DNA of 64,000 nt from Pseudomonas sp. ADAK18 (lineage in GTDB: Bacteria > Pseudomonadota > Gammaproteobacteria > Pseudomonadales > Pseudomonadaceae): contig NZ_CP052859.1 of assembly GCF_012935695.1 (NCBI RefSeq), positions 2,397,001 through 2,461,000 on the forward strand, in the 5' to 3' direction. The notes under the pieces were generated by a model that saw nothing but the letters and a program-made list of their open reading frames with translations, was not told the origin of the DNA and did not search any database. Each line of letters starts with the position of its first letter. Within the stretch, counting starts at the first letter, position 1. The position numbers and the translations under genes were made by a program. Below are positions 36,755-45,036 of the stretch, piece after piece.

Positions 36755-36913
36755 ATGAATATCCCGATTCCGGCTGAAACGCCTGATCCCAACATTGATA
36801 AGCCGACATTGCCGCCAGCCGAACCCGAGCCGATCCCGGAGCAGGAACCACCGGACACAACGCCGCCAGCGAAGGAAGACCCTCCGACGACGAGGCCCCC
36901 AGTGATCGTCTGA
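36755..36913 (+). CDS. Small proline-rich protein (52 aa)
   Basis: A short gene with a perfect AGGAGG (36741-36746) eight bases before the ATG. The 52 residues (MNIPIPAETPDPNIDKP..., ending RPPVIV) contain 18 prolines plus many Glu and Thr, in P-E-P and P-P repeats. There is no cysteine, membrane segment or signal peptide, so the chain is expected to be extended and disordered. It lies 17 bases upstream of the DUF3203 gene on the same strand and divergent from glgE, so it is probably cotranscribed with DUF3203. No function is known to me. Confidence 0.7.
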   Translation: MNIPIPAETPDPNIDKPTLPPAEPEPIPEQEPPDTTPPAKEDPPTTRPPVIV

Positions 36914-36930
36914 ATACCAAGGAGAACATC

Positions 36931-37170
36931 ATGCCCGTACGTATCGAAAACCAGACCTGCTACTTCTTGGTCGACGAGAGCGGCGAAGAGCAAAGCCTCG
37001 CAGCCACCGATGTCACGGTGATTACCGACAGCGAAAAATCCATGTCCGCCGTCGAACTCAATGGCCGACGTCTCTACATTACAGAAGCAGAAGCCGACGC
37101 CCTGACCGTCGCAGGCGCCAAGGACGGTCGTAAGCATTTGAAGGCGACTGACGGTGATTCGGTGATTTGA
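36931..37170 (+). CDS. DUF3203 family small protein
   Basis: 79 residues that match, from memory, the Pseudomonas-specific DUF3203 family: MPVRIENQTCYFLVDESG at the start, then VTVITDSEKSMSAVELNG and RRLYITEAEADALTVAGA. It is acidic, soluble and without signal peptide. AAGGAGA precedes the ATG. It follows the proline-rich mini gene and is closed by a terminator at 37253. The name reflects a conserved family, not a known activity. Confidence 0.8.
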   Translation: MPVRIENQTCYFLVDESGEEQSLAATDVTVITDSEKSMSAVELNGRRLYITEAEADALTVAGAKDGRKHLKATDGDSVI

Positions 37171-37252
37171 TTGATCTGTGTCAGAACACCGCTAAGTTGA
37201 CTGATACAGGCCCAGGCCCCTGGACCCACGGGGTGCTGCACATTGTCGCAGG

Positions 37253-37285
37253 AGCGGATCGGCAGCTCATCTGATCCGCTTTTTA
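37253..37285 (+). terminator. Rho-independent terminator after the DUF3203 gene
   Basis: AGCGGATC, a 12-base loop and GATCCGCT followed directly by a T run (TTTTTAT). It ends the two small genes and separates them from ccoG. Confidence 0.85.
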
Positions 37286-37365
37286 TAGCAACACCTGAGC
37301 CTGTTATGCAAACAGATCGCCGGGCATAGTTCATCCGCCTGATGGAGGCTGATGAGCGAAAGACC

Positions 37366-38775
37366 ATGAGCGAGAGAATCCCCGTCCGATTAGTTGAAAC
37401 ATTCGAGCCTGCTCAACAGAAGAAGGCCAAATCCAGCGACAACCTGATCCACACCCGAAGCTTCACCGGTTTGTTCCGCACCTTGCGCCTTAGCGGCGCG
37501 GCCTTTCTGTTCCTGGCGTTCTTCGCCACCGTGTGGCTGAACTGGGGCGGTCGGCAGGCGGTGTTATGGGACCTGGCTGAGAGCAAGTTCCACATTTTTG
37601 GCGCAACTTTCTGGCCTCAGGATTTCATCCTGCTGTCGGCGTTGTTGATCATCTGTGCCTTTGGCCTGTTTGCGATCACCGTGTTTGCCGGACGGGTCTG
37701 GTGCGGCTACACCTGCCCGCAGAGCTCGTTCACTTGGTTGTTCATGTGGTGTGAAAAAGTCACCGAGGGCGAGCGCAACCAGCGCATCAAGCTGCAGGCC
37801 GCGCCATGGAGCCTGAACAAGTTGATCAGGCGTTCGGCCAAGCACACGATGTGGCTGGCGATCAGCGTCCTGACGGGGTTGACCTTTGTCGGTTATTTCA
37901 CCCCTATCCGCCCGTTGGCCGAGGAACTGCTGACCTGGCAAATGGGTGGTGTCAGCCTGTTCTGGGTGCTGTTTTTCACCGGTGCCACCTACATCAACGC
38001 CGGATGGCTGCGCGAAGCAGTGTGCATGCACATGTGCCCGTATGCGCGGTTCCAGAGCGTGATGTTCGACAAAGATACGCTGACCATTTCCTACGATGTG
38101 GCTCGCGGCGAACACCGTGGTCCGCGTAAGCGTGATGTGAAGCCTGCCGAGGTTGGCCTGGGCGATTGCATCGACTGCCAGCTCTGCGTGCAGGTTTGCC
38201 CTACTGGTATCGACATCCGTGACGGTTTGCAGATGGAGTGCATTGGCTGCGCCGCCTGTATCGATGCCTGTGATTCAATCATGGACAAAATGGGTTACGC
38301 CCGTGGCCTGGTGAGCTACACCTCTGAACATCAACTGCAAGGCGGCAAGACGCGCCTGCTCAGGCCAAGGCTGATCGGCTACAGTGCCGTGCTGTTGGTG
38401 ATGATCGGCGCGCTGGTGGTGGCATTGGTGGAGCGGCCGATGGTGTCGCTGGACGTGACCAAGGACCGTGGGATGTTTCGTGAGAACAGTGAAGGCTTGA
38501 TCGAGAACATCTACAGCCTCAAGGTCATCAACAAGACCCAGCAGCGTCAGGATTATCGTCTGGAACTGGTGGACGGTGATGGCTTCCAGTTGCAAGGCAG
38601 GACCGAAATCAGCCTGGCGCCTGGGGAGATTACGGATGTGCCGGTGTCGGTGGCGATGACAGCAGATAAGCCGAGCAGCAGTTCCCAGACCATCAGCTTC
38701 AAGGTATCGGACAGCGACGAGCCCGGTATTTATAGTGTCGCCAACAGCCGGTTTGTGGCGCCGTTGAATCGTTGA
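37366..38775 (+). CDS. ccoG: CcoG-type cytochrome c oxidase accessory protein (RdxA/FixG family)
   Basis: 469 residues from the ATG at 37366 (an in-frame ATG at 37342 adds eight residues). There are five or so membrane helices. Polyferredoxin cysteines are at VWCGYTCPQSSF, CMHMCPYARFQ and the two 4Fe-4S motifs CIDCQLCVQVCP and CIGCAACIDACD. The C-terminal Ig-like FixG domain (about 360-469) ends in a periplasmic beta segment. CcoG proteins reduce copper for assembly of cbb3 oxidases. The MocR-type gene follows on the same strand, the same pairing as PA4131-PA4132 in P. aeruginosa, where the neighbours are ccoN4Q4; here those are 20 kb away at 60585-62233. Confidence 0.92.
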   Translation: MSERIPVRLVETFEPAQQKKAKSSDNLIHTRSFTGLFRTLRLSGAAFLFLAFFATVWLNWGGRQAVLWDLAESKFHIFGATFWPQDFILLSALLIICAFGLFAITVFAGRVWCGYTCPQSSFTWLFMWCEKVTEGERNQRIKLQAAPWSLNKLIRRSAKHTMWLAISVLTGLTFVGYFTPIRPLAEELLTWQMGGVSLFWVLFFTGATYINAGWLREAVCMHMCPYARFQSVMFDKDTLTISYDVARGEHRGPRKRDVKPAEVGLGDCIDCQLCVQVCPTGIDIRDGLQMECIGCAACIDACDSIMDKMGYARGLVSYTSEHQLQGGKTRLLRPRLIGYSAVLLVMIGALVVALVERPMVSLDVTKDRGMFRENSEGLIENIYSLKVINKTQQRQDYRLELVDGDGFQLQGRTEISLAPGEITDVPVSVAMTADKPSSSSQTISFKVSDSDEPGIYSVANSRFVAPLNR

Positions 38776-38807
38776 GAAATGCAATGCCAGAAACACCGGA
38801 AATCAAA

Positions 38808-38850
38808 TGTGGGAGCGGCGGTGCGACGATTCGACTTGCTCGCTCCCACA
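38808..38850. repeat. Short REP palindrome between ccoG and the MocR gene
   Basis: TGTGGGAGCG, a 23-base spacer and its complement CGCTCCCACA. It shares the TGTGGGAGC head with the larger REPINs at 34427 and 62249 but has a short core. Confidence 0.8.
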
Positions 38851-38899
38851 TTTTGGTCTGTGTTCAATCAGCAAAATCTGTTTAAAGCACTGAGTCCCG

Positions 38900-40309
38900 A
38901 TGAAACGCTACGAAAAATTCGCCGACGACATCGCAGAACTGATCCGCTCCGGCGTCCTCGGCCCCGGCCAGCGCGTACCGTCGGTGCGCTATGCCAGCCA
39001 GACCTATGGCGTGAGCCCGTCCACGGTGTTCCAGGCGTACTACCTGCTGGAACGCCGAGGCCTGATCCGCGCCCGTCCCCGCTCCGGGTATTTCGTCAAC
39101 ACCCACGCGCCGAGCCCGTTTTCCGAGCCGGCTGTCAGTGAACACGTGCATGAATCCACCGAGGTGGATGTCAGCGAACTGGTGTTCTCAGTGCTGGATT
39201 CGATCAAGGACCCGCAAACCGTACCGTTCGGCTCGGCCTTCCCCAGCCCGACACTGTTCCCGCTGCCGCGTCTGGCCCGTTCCCTGGCCAGCGCCAGCCG
39301 GGAAATGGACCCGCGCATGGTGGTCACCGACATGTCGCCGGGCAACCCGCAATTGCGTCGGCAAATCGCCCTGCGCTACATGGTCGGCGGGCTGATGTTG
39401 CCCATGGAAGAACTGCTGATCACCAATGGCGCCCTGGAAGCGCTGAACCTGTGCCTGCAAGCCGTGACCGAGCCCGGCGACTTGGTGGCCATCGAAGCCC
39501 CGGCGTTTTACGCCAGCCTGCAAGTACTGGAGCGCCTCAAGCTCAAGGCCGTGGAAATCCCCGTACACCCACGGGACGGCATCGATCTTAAGGTCCTGGC
39601 TCAAAGCCTGGAGCGGTACCCGATCAAAGCCTGCTGGTGCATGACCAGTTTCCAGAATCCCATGGGCGCCACCATGCCCGAGGCCAAGAAACAGGAATTG
39701 GTGGAGCTGCTACGCGGCCATCAAGTGCCGCTGATCGAGGATGACGTCTACGCCGAGCTGTATTACGGCCAGCAGGCGCCAAAACCGGCCAAGGCGTTCG
39801 ACACCGAAGGCCTGGTGATGCATTGCGGCTCCTTCGCCAAAAGCCTGGCTCCTGGCTACCGCATTGGCTGGGTCGCCGCCGGGCGTTATGCGCAGAAAAT
39901 CGAGCGATTGAAGTTGATGACCTCGCTGTGTGCCTCAATGCCAGCCCAAGCGGCGATTGCCGACTACCTGCAACACGGTGGCTATGACCGGCACCTGCGA
40001 AAGTTGCGCTATGCCCTGGAAGAGCAACAAAGCGCCATGCTCGCCGCCATCGCCCGCTACTTCCCGGCGCAAACCAGGGTCAGCCAGCCGGCGGGCGGCT
40101 ACTTCCTGTGGCTGGAATTGCCGGAACAAATGGATTCGTTGAAGTTGTTCCAGATGGCATTGGCCCAGGGCATCAGCATCGCCCCGGGGCCGATTTTTTC
40201 GCCGACACAGCGGTTCAGGAACTGCATTCGCTTGAATTACGGTAGCCCGTGGAATGATGCTTCGGAAAAGGCAATGGAGACACTGGGACGAATCGTGCGG
40301 TCGTTTTGA
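38900..40309 (+). CDS. MocR-type (GntR-aminotransferase) regulator, MpaR-like
   Basis: 469 residues. The N-terminal GntR winged helix (MKRYEKFADDIAELIRSG, VSPSTVFQAYYLLERRGL, ARPRSGYFV) is joined to a type I aminotransferase-like domain with SFQNPMG, LIEDDVYAELYYG and the PLP lysine in CGSFAKSLAPGYRIGW. MocR proteins use PLP binding to switch DNA binding. The gene directly follows ccoG, as PA4132 (mpaR) follows PA4131 in P. aeruginosa, where MpaR controls the orphan cbb3 subunit operon ccoN4Q4 during cyanide production. Orthology is likely from position and domain layout, but I could not align the sequences, so no symbol is given. If orthologous, it would act in trans on ccoN4Q4 at 60585. Confidence 0.85.
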   Translation: MKRYEKFADDIAELIRSGVLGPGQRVPSVRYASQTYGVSPSTVFQAYYLLERRGLIRARPRSGYFVNTHAPSPFSEPAVSEHVHESTEVDVSELVFSVLDSIKDPQTVPFGSAFPSPTLFPLPRLARSLASASREMDPRMVVTDMSPGNPQLRRQIALRYMVGGLMLPMEELLITNGALEALNLCLQAVTEPGDLVAIEAPAFYASLQVLERLKLKAVEIPVHPRDGIDLKVLAQSLERYPIKACWCMTSFQNPMGATMPEAKKQELVELLRGHQVPLIEDDVYAELYYGQQAPKPAKAFDTEGLVMHCGSFAKSLAPGYRIGWVAAGRYAQKIERLKLMTSLCASMPAQAAIADYLQHGGYDRHLRKLRYALEEQQSAMLAAIARYFPAQTRVSQPAGGYFLWLELPEQMDSLKLFQMALAQGISIAPGPIFSPTQRFRNCIRLNYGSPWNDASEKAMETLGRIVRSF

Positions 40310-40344
40310 TGGAGTGCCCCTCGCCACCACGGGTATCTGCCCTC

Positions 40345-40454
40345 TGTAGCCGCTGGCGCAGCCTGCGATCGGCTGCGCAGCAGTCGCCAGTCTCTTGAAA
40401 CTGTCGAAGGTCCTGCGGCCCTTATCGCAGCCTCGTGCCTCGACAGCGGCTACA
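40345..40454. repeat. REPIN of a second family between the MocR and SDR genes
   Basis: Arms TGTAGCCGCTG... and ...CGACAGCGGCTACA, with internal palindromes rich in GCAGCC/GGCTGC, between the ends of convergent genes. The arm sequence differs from the TGTGGGAGC family found elsewhere in the window, so at least two REP families are present. Confidence 0.8.
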
Positions 40455-40515
40455 GGGCTTTCGGGGGGGCCAAGAAATGTGTAGAGACCTATCCGTCGCC
40501 ACCGATACTCACCCG

Positions 40516-41262
40516 CTATCGCCCGCCGGCCAGGTCGATAAAGGTCCCGGTGGCATAGGACGCTTTGTCCGACAGCAGCCAGATAATCCCCTCCGCCACT
40601 TCCTCCGCCCTCCCGCCACGGGCCATGGGAATACTCGGTTCAAGCTTGCTGACTCGATCAGGGTCGCCGCTCAAGGCATGGAAGTCAGTGAAAATGAAGC
40701 CGGGACGTACGCCGTTGACACGGATCCCCTCGCCGGCCACTTCTTTGGAAAGGCCAATGGTGAAGGTGTCCAGCGCGCCTTTCGACGCCGCATAGTCAAC
40801 ATATTCCCCTGGCGAGCCCAGGCGCGCGGCGCCCGATGAAACGTTGACGATGCTGCCACCCTGCCCGCCATGCTTGGGCGACATGCGCAGCACGGCGTGC
40901 TTGGCGCACAGGATCGGCCCCAATACGTTGGTCTTGAGAATCTTCAGGATACGAAATTCGGACATCTCATCGACCCGCGACTTGTGTCCCACGGTACCGG
41001 CGTTGTTCACCAGCGCCGTGACCCGGCCCAGTTCGGCATCGACGCGGTTGAACAGGCTGATCACTTCGTCCTCGATGCTGACATCGGCGCGCACGGCGAT
41101 AGCCTGGGCACCGAGGGCGCGGACTTGATCCAGTACCTGATGGGCGGCGTCCTCGTCGGACTGGAAGTTGATACAGATGCGATAACCCTGACGGGCAGCC
41201 AACAACGCCGTGGCGGCGCCGATTCCACGACTGCCACCGGTGATGATGACGACTTTGTCCAT
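40516..41262 (-). CDS. Short-chain dehydrogenase/reductase
   Basis: 248 residues from the ATG at 41262 (AGGAGAC upstream). The classical SDR motifs are complete: VVIITGGSRGIGAATALLA (cofactor), NNAGTVG, the catalytic Ser in VNVSSGAARLG and YVDYAASKGALD (Tyr-x-x-x-Lys), ending in the TGTFIDLAGGR C-terminus. It would be an NAD(P)-dependent oxidoreductase of unknown substrate. It stands alone between a REPIN and the kelch gene. Confidence 0.88.
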   Translation of the reverse strand: MDKVVIITGGSRGIGAATALLAARQGYRICINFQSDEDAAHQVLDQVRALGAQAIAVRADVSIEDEVISLFNRVDAELGRVTALVNNAGTVGHKSRVDEMSEFRILKILKTNVLGPILCAKHAVLRMSPKHGGQGGSIVNVSSGAARLGSPGEYVDYAASKGALDTFTIGLSKEVAGEGIRVNGVRPGFIFTDFHALSGDPDRVSKLEPSIPMARGGRAEEVAEGIIWLLSDKASYATGTFIDLAGGR

Positions 41263-41360
41263 GCGTGCTGTCTCCTGGTTCACCTGAAAACGGTTGGATC
41301 CAAGAATACCTTTGACAGACGGATTTTGCATGGACTCACGTCAAGCTGTCCGTCGTGAAT

Positions 41361-42485
41361 TCAGCCTGGCGTATAAAGTTCGGCCGTGGACAGGGGCGCA
41401 GGATGGGATGTAGGCCTTCCTCCACCGGCGATCAACACCTGGCCCGAAGACAAACTCGACGCGCTGTGTTCAAAGCGCCCATCGTGCAGCTCACCCGTCA
41501 GGCTCCATTGGCCTGACGCGGGGTCGAACAGCTCGGCTGTCCGGGCGCTCACAGGGTCAGAGGTCGAGCTGTTACCGACAACCAGGACTTTGCCCGTCAC
41601 CAATCTTGTTGCAGTGTGACCTTTACGGGAGACGTTCATCGTCGTGGGTTCCCACTGATTCAGCGTTGGATCGTAAATAAAGGCCAGGTTTTGCGCTGGC
41701 CCGAAAGGTTCATCTGTACCTCCGGCGATCAAGACTCGACCGTCCTCCAACAGAGTTGCGGTGTGCTGCATTCGTGGCGCCGGCAATGGTTGGACCGCTG
41801 CCCAAAGGTGTGTTGTGGGGTTATAGATAAATGCTGTCGTCAGTGCGGCATTGCGCCTGCCGGAAAATCCTCCGACCACGAGCACCTCATCTGTCAATAA
41901 CCGGGTCGCAGTGTGGTTCATGCAATCGACAGACAACCATGTTTCACGTTGCCATTGCCCTGTTTCAGGGGTGTACAACTCGACGCTGTCCTGCACTTGC
42001 CCAGAGCCCTGTTGCAGATTGTTGCCACCGGTGACCAGGACCTGATTGGATGCCAATAACGTGGTGGTATGACTAAAACGAGGCGTGTGTAATTGACCGG
42101 TTAGCGTCCAGCAATTTTCAGACGGGTCATACAGTTGAGTATCGCTGAGTGCGTGGGCGGTGCCACTGCCCCCCACCACCAGCACCAGGCCCGAGGGCAG
42201 CAGCACTGCACCGCAGGAGCGGCGAAGGACAGGAAGTGGCGCAACCGCAGACCACGTCTCCAAGTGCTGGTCATAAAACTCGACCCGCGTCATGGCCCTT
42301 GGATTTTGTGAGGTATCACACAGACCGGGCAGGGTTTTGTCGAAACGCCTGACAATGCGCTGCCCCACGCCTGATCCTGAAAAAACCAGCACCCCGCAGT
42401 CTGTTATGGCAATAGCACTGTGGAAATAGCGGGGTTCAAGCATTGATCCGGTCGGCATGAAGCCGTCAGGCGTGAGGGTGCTCAT
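41361..42485 (-). CDS. Kelch-repeat beta-propeller protein
   Basis: 374 residues made of about six kelch blades with the pattern T-x-L-L-x-x-x-x-VL-[IV]-GG...A-x-[IL]-YDP...W. Examples are TTTLLASNQVLVTGGNN, ATRLLTDEVLVVGGFS, TATLLEDGRVLIAGGTD and ASSLSSGQVLIAGGGR, each followed by an ELYTP- or FIYDP-type turn. There is no signal peptide, so it should be cytosolic unless secreted by another route. Such propellers bind proteins or sugars or act as isomerases (NanM-like), but no catalytic site is evident. It is a single gene, with SDR downstream and mucR upstream on the same strand. Confidence 0.85.
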   Translation of the reverse strand: MSTLTPDGFMPTGSMLEPRYFHSAIAITDCGVLVFSGSGVGQRIVRRFDKTLPGLCDTSQNPRAMTRVEFYDQHLETWSAVAPLPVLRRSCGAVLLPSGLVLVVGGSGTAHALSDTQLYDPSENCWTLTGQLHTPRFSHTTTLLASNQVLVTGGNNLQQGSGQVQDSVELYTPETGQWQRETWLSVDCMNHTATRLLTDEVLVVGGFSGRRNAALTTAFIYNPTTHLWAAVQPLPAPRMQHTATLLEDGRVLIAGGTDEPFGPAQNLAFIYDPTLNQWEPTTMNVSRKGHTATRLVTGKVLVVGNSSTSDPVSARTAELFDPASGQWSLTGELHDGRFEHSASSLSSGQVLIAGGGRPTSHPAPLSTAELYTPG

Positions 42486-42589
42486 GAGCGTTGACTCCCT
42501 TTAGACAGGCGTTTGCCAATGAGGCCAAAGCCCGAATCATCCAGGAATCAAAACTTATACCCCATGAGCAACTGTCGCTACTGTCAGAA

Positions 42590-44719
42590 TTAACAGGTCC
42601 CTGTGTCAGAGAACCTGCCTGCCCCTTTTACAATTGCGTGTGCGGAGTTGCCGCTGGCGGCGCCCTTGATCTCGACCATAAATGCCTCCGCTGGCAATGG
42701 ATGTCCCAGCAAGTAACCCTGCAAAGAATCGCAGCCCAAGCGTGTCAGAAAACTCTGCTGCACATCGGTCTCAACACCTTCCGCCACAATCCGCAGCCCC
42801 AGCGCCTGGCCGAGGGCAACAATAGCCGAGACGATGGCAGCATCATCGCTGTCGTGCTCCAGGTCGCGGACAAAGCCACGGTCGATCTTCAATTCATTGG
42901 CTGGTAGGCGCTTGAGGTACATCAGGCTGGAATAACCCGTGCCGAAGTCATCAATAGACAGGTCGACACCCATGTCCGAGAGCTTCTGCAGCACCGTCAT
43001 GCTGGCATCGGCGTCGCTCATGGCGGTGGTTTCGGTAATCTCCAGGGTCAGGCTGTTGGCCGGCAACTGATGACGTTCCAGGGCGCTGGCGACGCTCTTG
43101 ACCAGCCCCGCGTGGCAAAACTGCAAGGCCGACAGGTTCACGGCGATGCGCCAATCCCGATAACCCTGGGCGTACCAGACTTGCATCTGACGACACGCCT
43201 CATTGAGTACCCACTCGCCAATGGGAATGATGAGCCCGGTCTTTTCCGCCAACTCAATGAATTTGTCTGGCATCAACAGACCTTGTTGCGGGTGCTCCCA
43301 GCGTAACAGCGCTTCGGCGCCCACTGGCCGCCCCGTACCGGCGTCGAACTTGGGCTGGTAATAGAGTTGGAACTGCCCTTGCTCCAGGGCATTGCGCAAG
43401 TCCTGCAGCAACTGCAGTTGCTTGCGGGCGTTGGTGTTCATCGAGACATCGAAGAAGCTGTAACCGTTCTTGCCCATCCCCTTGGCGTGATACATAGCCG
43501 CGTCTGCATTCATCAGCAGTTCATGCGGTGTACCGCCGTTGCCCGGGAACATGGCGATGCCCACGCTGGCAGAGATTTTCAGCTCATGTTCGGCGACGTG
43601 GAACGCCTGATTGATCAAACCCACCTGTCGTTCGGCCAGGCGCATCGCGTCATCGGCTTGAGTCAACTGCACCAACAACACGAACTCGTCACCGCCGATT
43701 CGGGCCAAGGTGTCCTGGCTACGCAGGTCTTCGCGCAAACGCAGGCCCACTTCGCGCAATAACTGATCGCCCATGTGATGGCCAAAGGCGTCGTTGACGG
43801 GCTTGAAACCATCCAGGTCGATAAACATCAGGGCAAAACAGCCGCCCTGCTCCGTGATCACCTGCATAGCCTGTTGAATACGGTCGGCGAGCAGGCTGCG
43901 GTTCGGCAGACCGGTCAGAGTGTCATGCAAGGCCAGGTGGGTCAGTTCCTGATTGGCCAGGCTCAACGAGTCCGCGAGTACGGCCGTACGCGCCTCCAGG
44001 CGAGCGTCGAGCAATGACGTCAGCAGCGCGATGATCAACACCGCCAGGCTGGTGACCAGCACCAGATTATCCAGGCCCTTGCCGCTGAGGCCATCCAGGG
44101 CGGCGCCACAGAAACTGCCATCGGCGAACCGTGCGGCAGCCATGCCGGTGTAATGCATGCCGACAATCGCCACCCCCATGATAATGGCCGCCCCGCCTCG
44201 GGCCAGGCGCACGTAAGGGGTGTTGCGCCGCAAGTTGAAGGCGATCCACAACGCGGCGGCCGAGGCACCGACGGCAATCAACAACGAAGCGCCAAACAGG
44301 GTCGGATCGTAGTCGATGCCCGGTGTCATGCGCATGGCCGCCATGCCGGTGTAGTGCATGGCACTGATGCCGCCGCCCATGATCAGCGCACCAAACGCCA
44401 GTTGCCAGGCAGGCAGGCGCGGCTGGCTGACCAGCCATAAGGCAAACCCGCTGGAGAGCACGGCGATCAGCAGCGACAGGAACGTGATACCGATGTCATA
44501 GCCCAGGTTGATGGGCAAACGGAACGCCAACATACCGATAAAGTGCATGGACCAAACACCGACCCCCATGGCCAGCGCTCCGCCGCTCATCCAGAGGTAC
44601 ACGGCGCGCCCCCTGGACGTAGCAATACGGCCAGTCAAATCCAGCGCGGTATAGGAAGCGAGGATCGCGACAAATAGCGAGATCAGGACCAGGGCGGGGG
44701 AATAACTACCGGTGAGCAT
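42590..44719 (-). CDS. mucR: MHYT-GGDEF-EAL c-di-GMP enzyme, MucR-like
   Basis: 709 residues from the ATG at 44719 (MLTGSYSPALVLISLFVAIL, the start remembered for P. aeruginosa MucR); in-frame ATGs at 44752 and 44803 add residues without family likeness. Seven membrane helices carry three MHYT motifs (MHFIGM, MHYTGM, MHYTGM). Then comes a GGDEF domain with intact RIGGDEF and an EAL domain with GAEALLRWEHP, TETTAMSDAD, DDFGTGYSSL and KIDRGFV, all complete. It can therefore make and degrade cyclic di-GMP. In P. aeruginosa MucR supplies the local c-di-GMP pool for alginate polymerisation. The REPIN upstream separates it from the opmB end. Confidence 0.9.
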   Translation of the reverse strand: MLTGSYSPALVLISLFVAILASYTALDLTGRIATSRGRAVYLWMSGGALAMGVGVWSMHFIGMLAFRLPINLGYDIGITFLSLLIAVLSSGFALWLVSQPRLPAWQLAFGALIMGGGISAMHYTGMAAMRMTPGIDYDPTLFGASLLIAVGASAAALWIAFNLRRNTPYVRLARGGAAIIMGVAIVGMHYTGMAAARFADGSFCGAALDGLSGKGLDNLVLVTSLAVLIIALLTSLLDARLEARTAVLADSLSLANQELTHLALHDTLTGLPNRSLLADRIQQAMQVITEQGGCFALMFIDLDGFKPVNDAFGHHMGDQLLREVGLRLREDLRSQDTLARIGGDEFVLLVQLTQADDAMRLAERQVGLINQAFHVAEHELKISASVGIAMFPGNGGTPHELLMNADAAMYHAKGMGKNGYSFFDVSMNTNARKQLQLLQDLRNALEQGQFQLYYQPKFDAGTGRPVGAEALLRWEHPQQGLLMPDKFIELAEKTGLIIPIGEWVLNEACRQMQVWYAQGYRDWRIAVNLSALQFCHAGLVKSVASALERHQLPANSLTLEITETTAMSDADASMTVLQKLSDMGVDLSIDDFGTGYSSLMYLKRLPANELKIDRGFVRDLEHDSDDAAIVSAIVALGQALGLRIVAEGVETDVQQSFLTRLGCDSLQGYLLGHPLPAEAFMVEIKGAASGNSAHAIVKGAGRFSDTGTC

Positions 44720-44844
44720 GGGACTTCTCGTGGCCAGAGGGCCGAACGGCATCCATGCCGGGTGGAAAAGTCCGCGATTGTAGCGAGAATAATTCTCGGG
44801 CACCGAAAAATTATCACGGGGCCACTATTGCCCCGAGTGGCCTT

Positions 44845-44892
44845 ATGTGGCGAGCGGGCTATGTGGCGAGCGGGCTATGTGGCGAGCGGGCT
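44845..44892. repeat. Three perfect 16-bp tandem copies at the edge of a REPIN
   Basis: ATGTGGCGAGCGGGCT occurs three times without a mismatch (44845-44860, 44861-44876, 44877-44892). The third copy runs on into the left REP arm (TGCCCGCG...). The unit is exactly the start of the REP arm, so this is local expansion of a repeat edge. Confidence 0.9.
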
Positions 44893-45008
44893 TGCCCGCG
44901 TTGGGCTGCGCAGCAGCCCCAATAAGGTCACCGTGTTTTCCAGGCAGAACCAGGTTGCAGGTTTCAGGGCCGCTTCGCGACCCAACGCGGGCAAGCCCGC
45001 TCGCCACA
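44877..45008. repeat. REPIN between mucR and opmB
   Basis: Left arm TGTGGCGAGCGGGCTTGCCC and right arm GGGCAAGCCCGCTCGCCACA are exact inverted copies. Between them lie further inverted repeats (GGGCTGCGCAGCAGCCC). It lies just after the opmB stop and would form a stable hairpin at the 3' end of the mux transcript. Confidence 0.88.
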
Positions 45009-45036
45009 ACTGCCGACGGGCCGAGTGGCGGTACGC

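Noticed and set aside
41361..42485. Kelch protein considered as a sialic-acid mutarotase (NanM)
   Set aside because: No signal peptide and no sialic-acid genes nearby; repeats alone do not support the assignment.
44845..44892. Short tandem repeat considered as a CRISPR fragment
   Set aside because: The copies abut without spacers and are part of a REP arm; no cas genes in the window.
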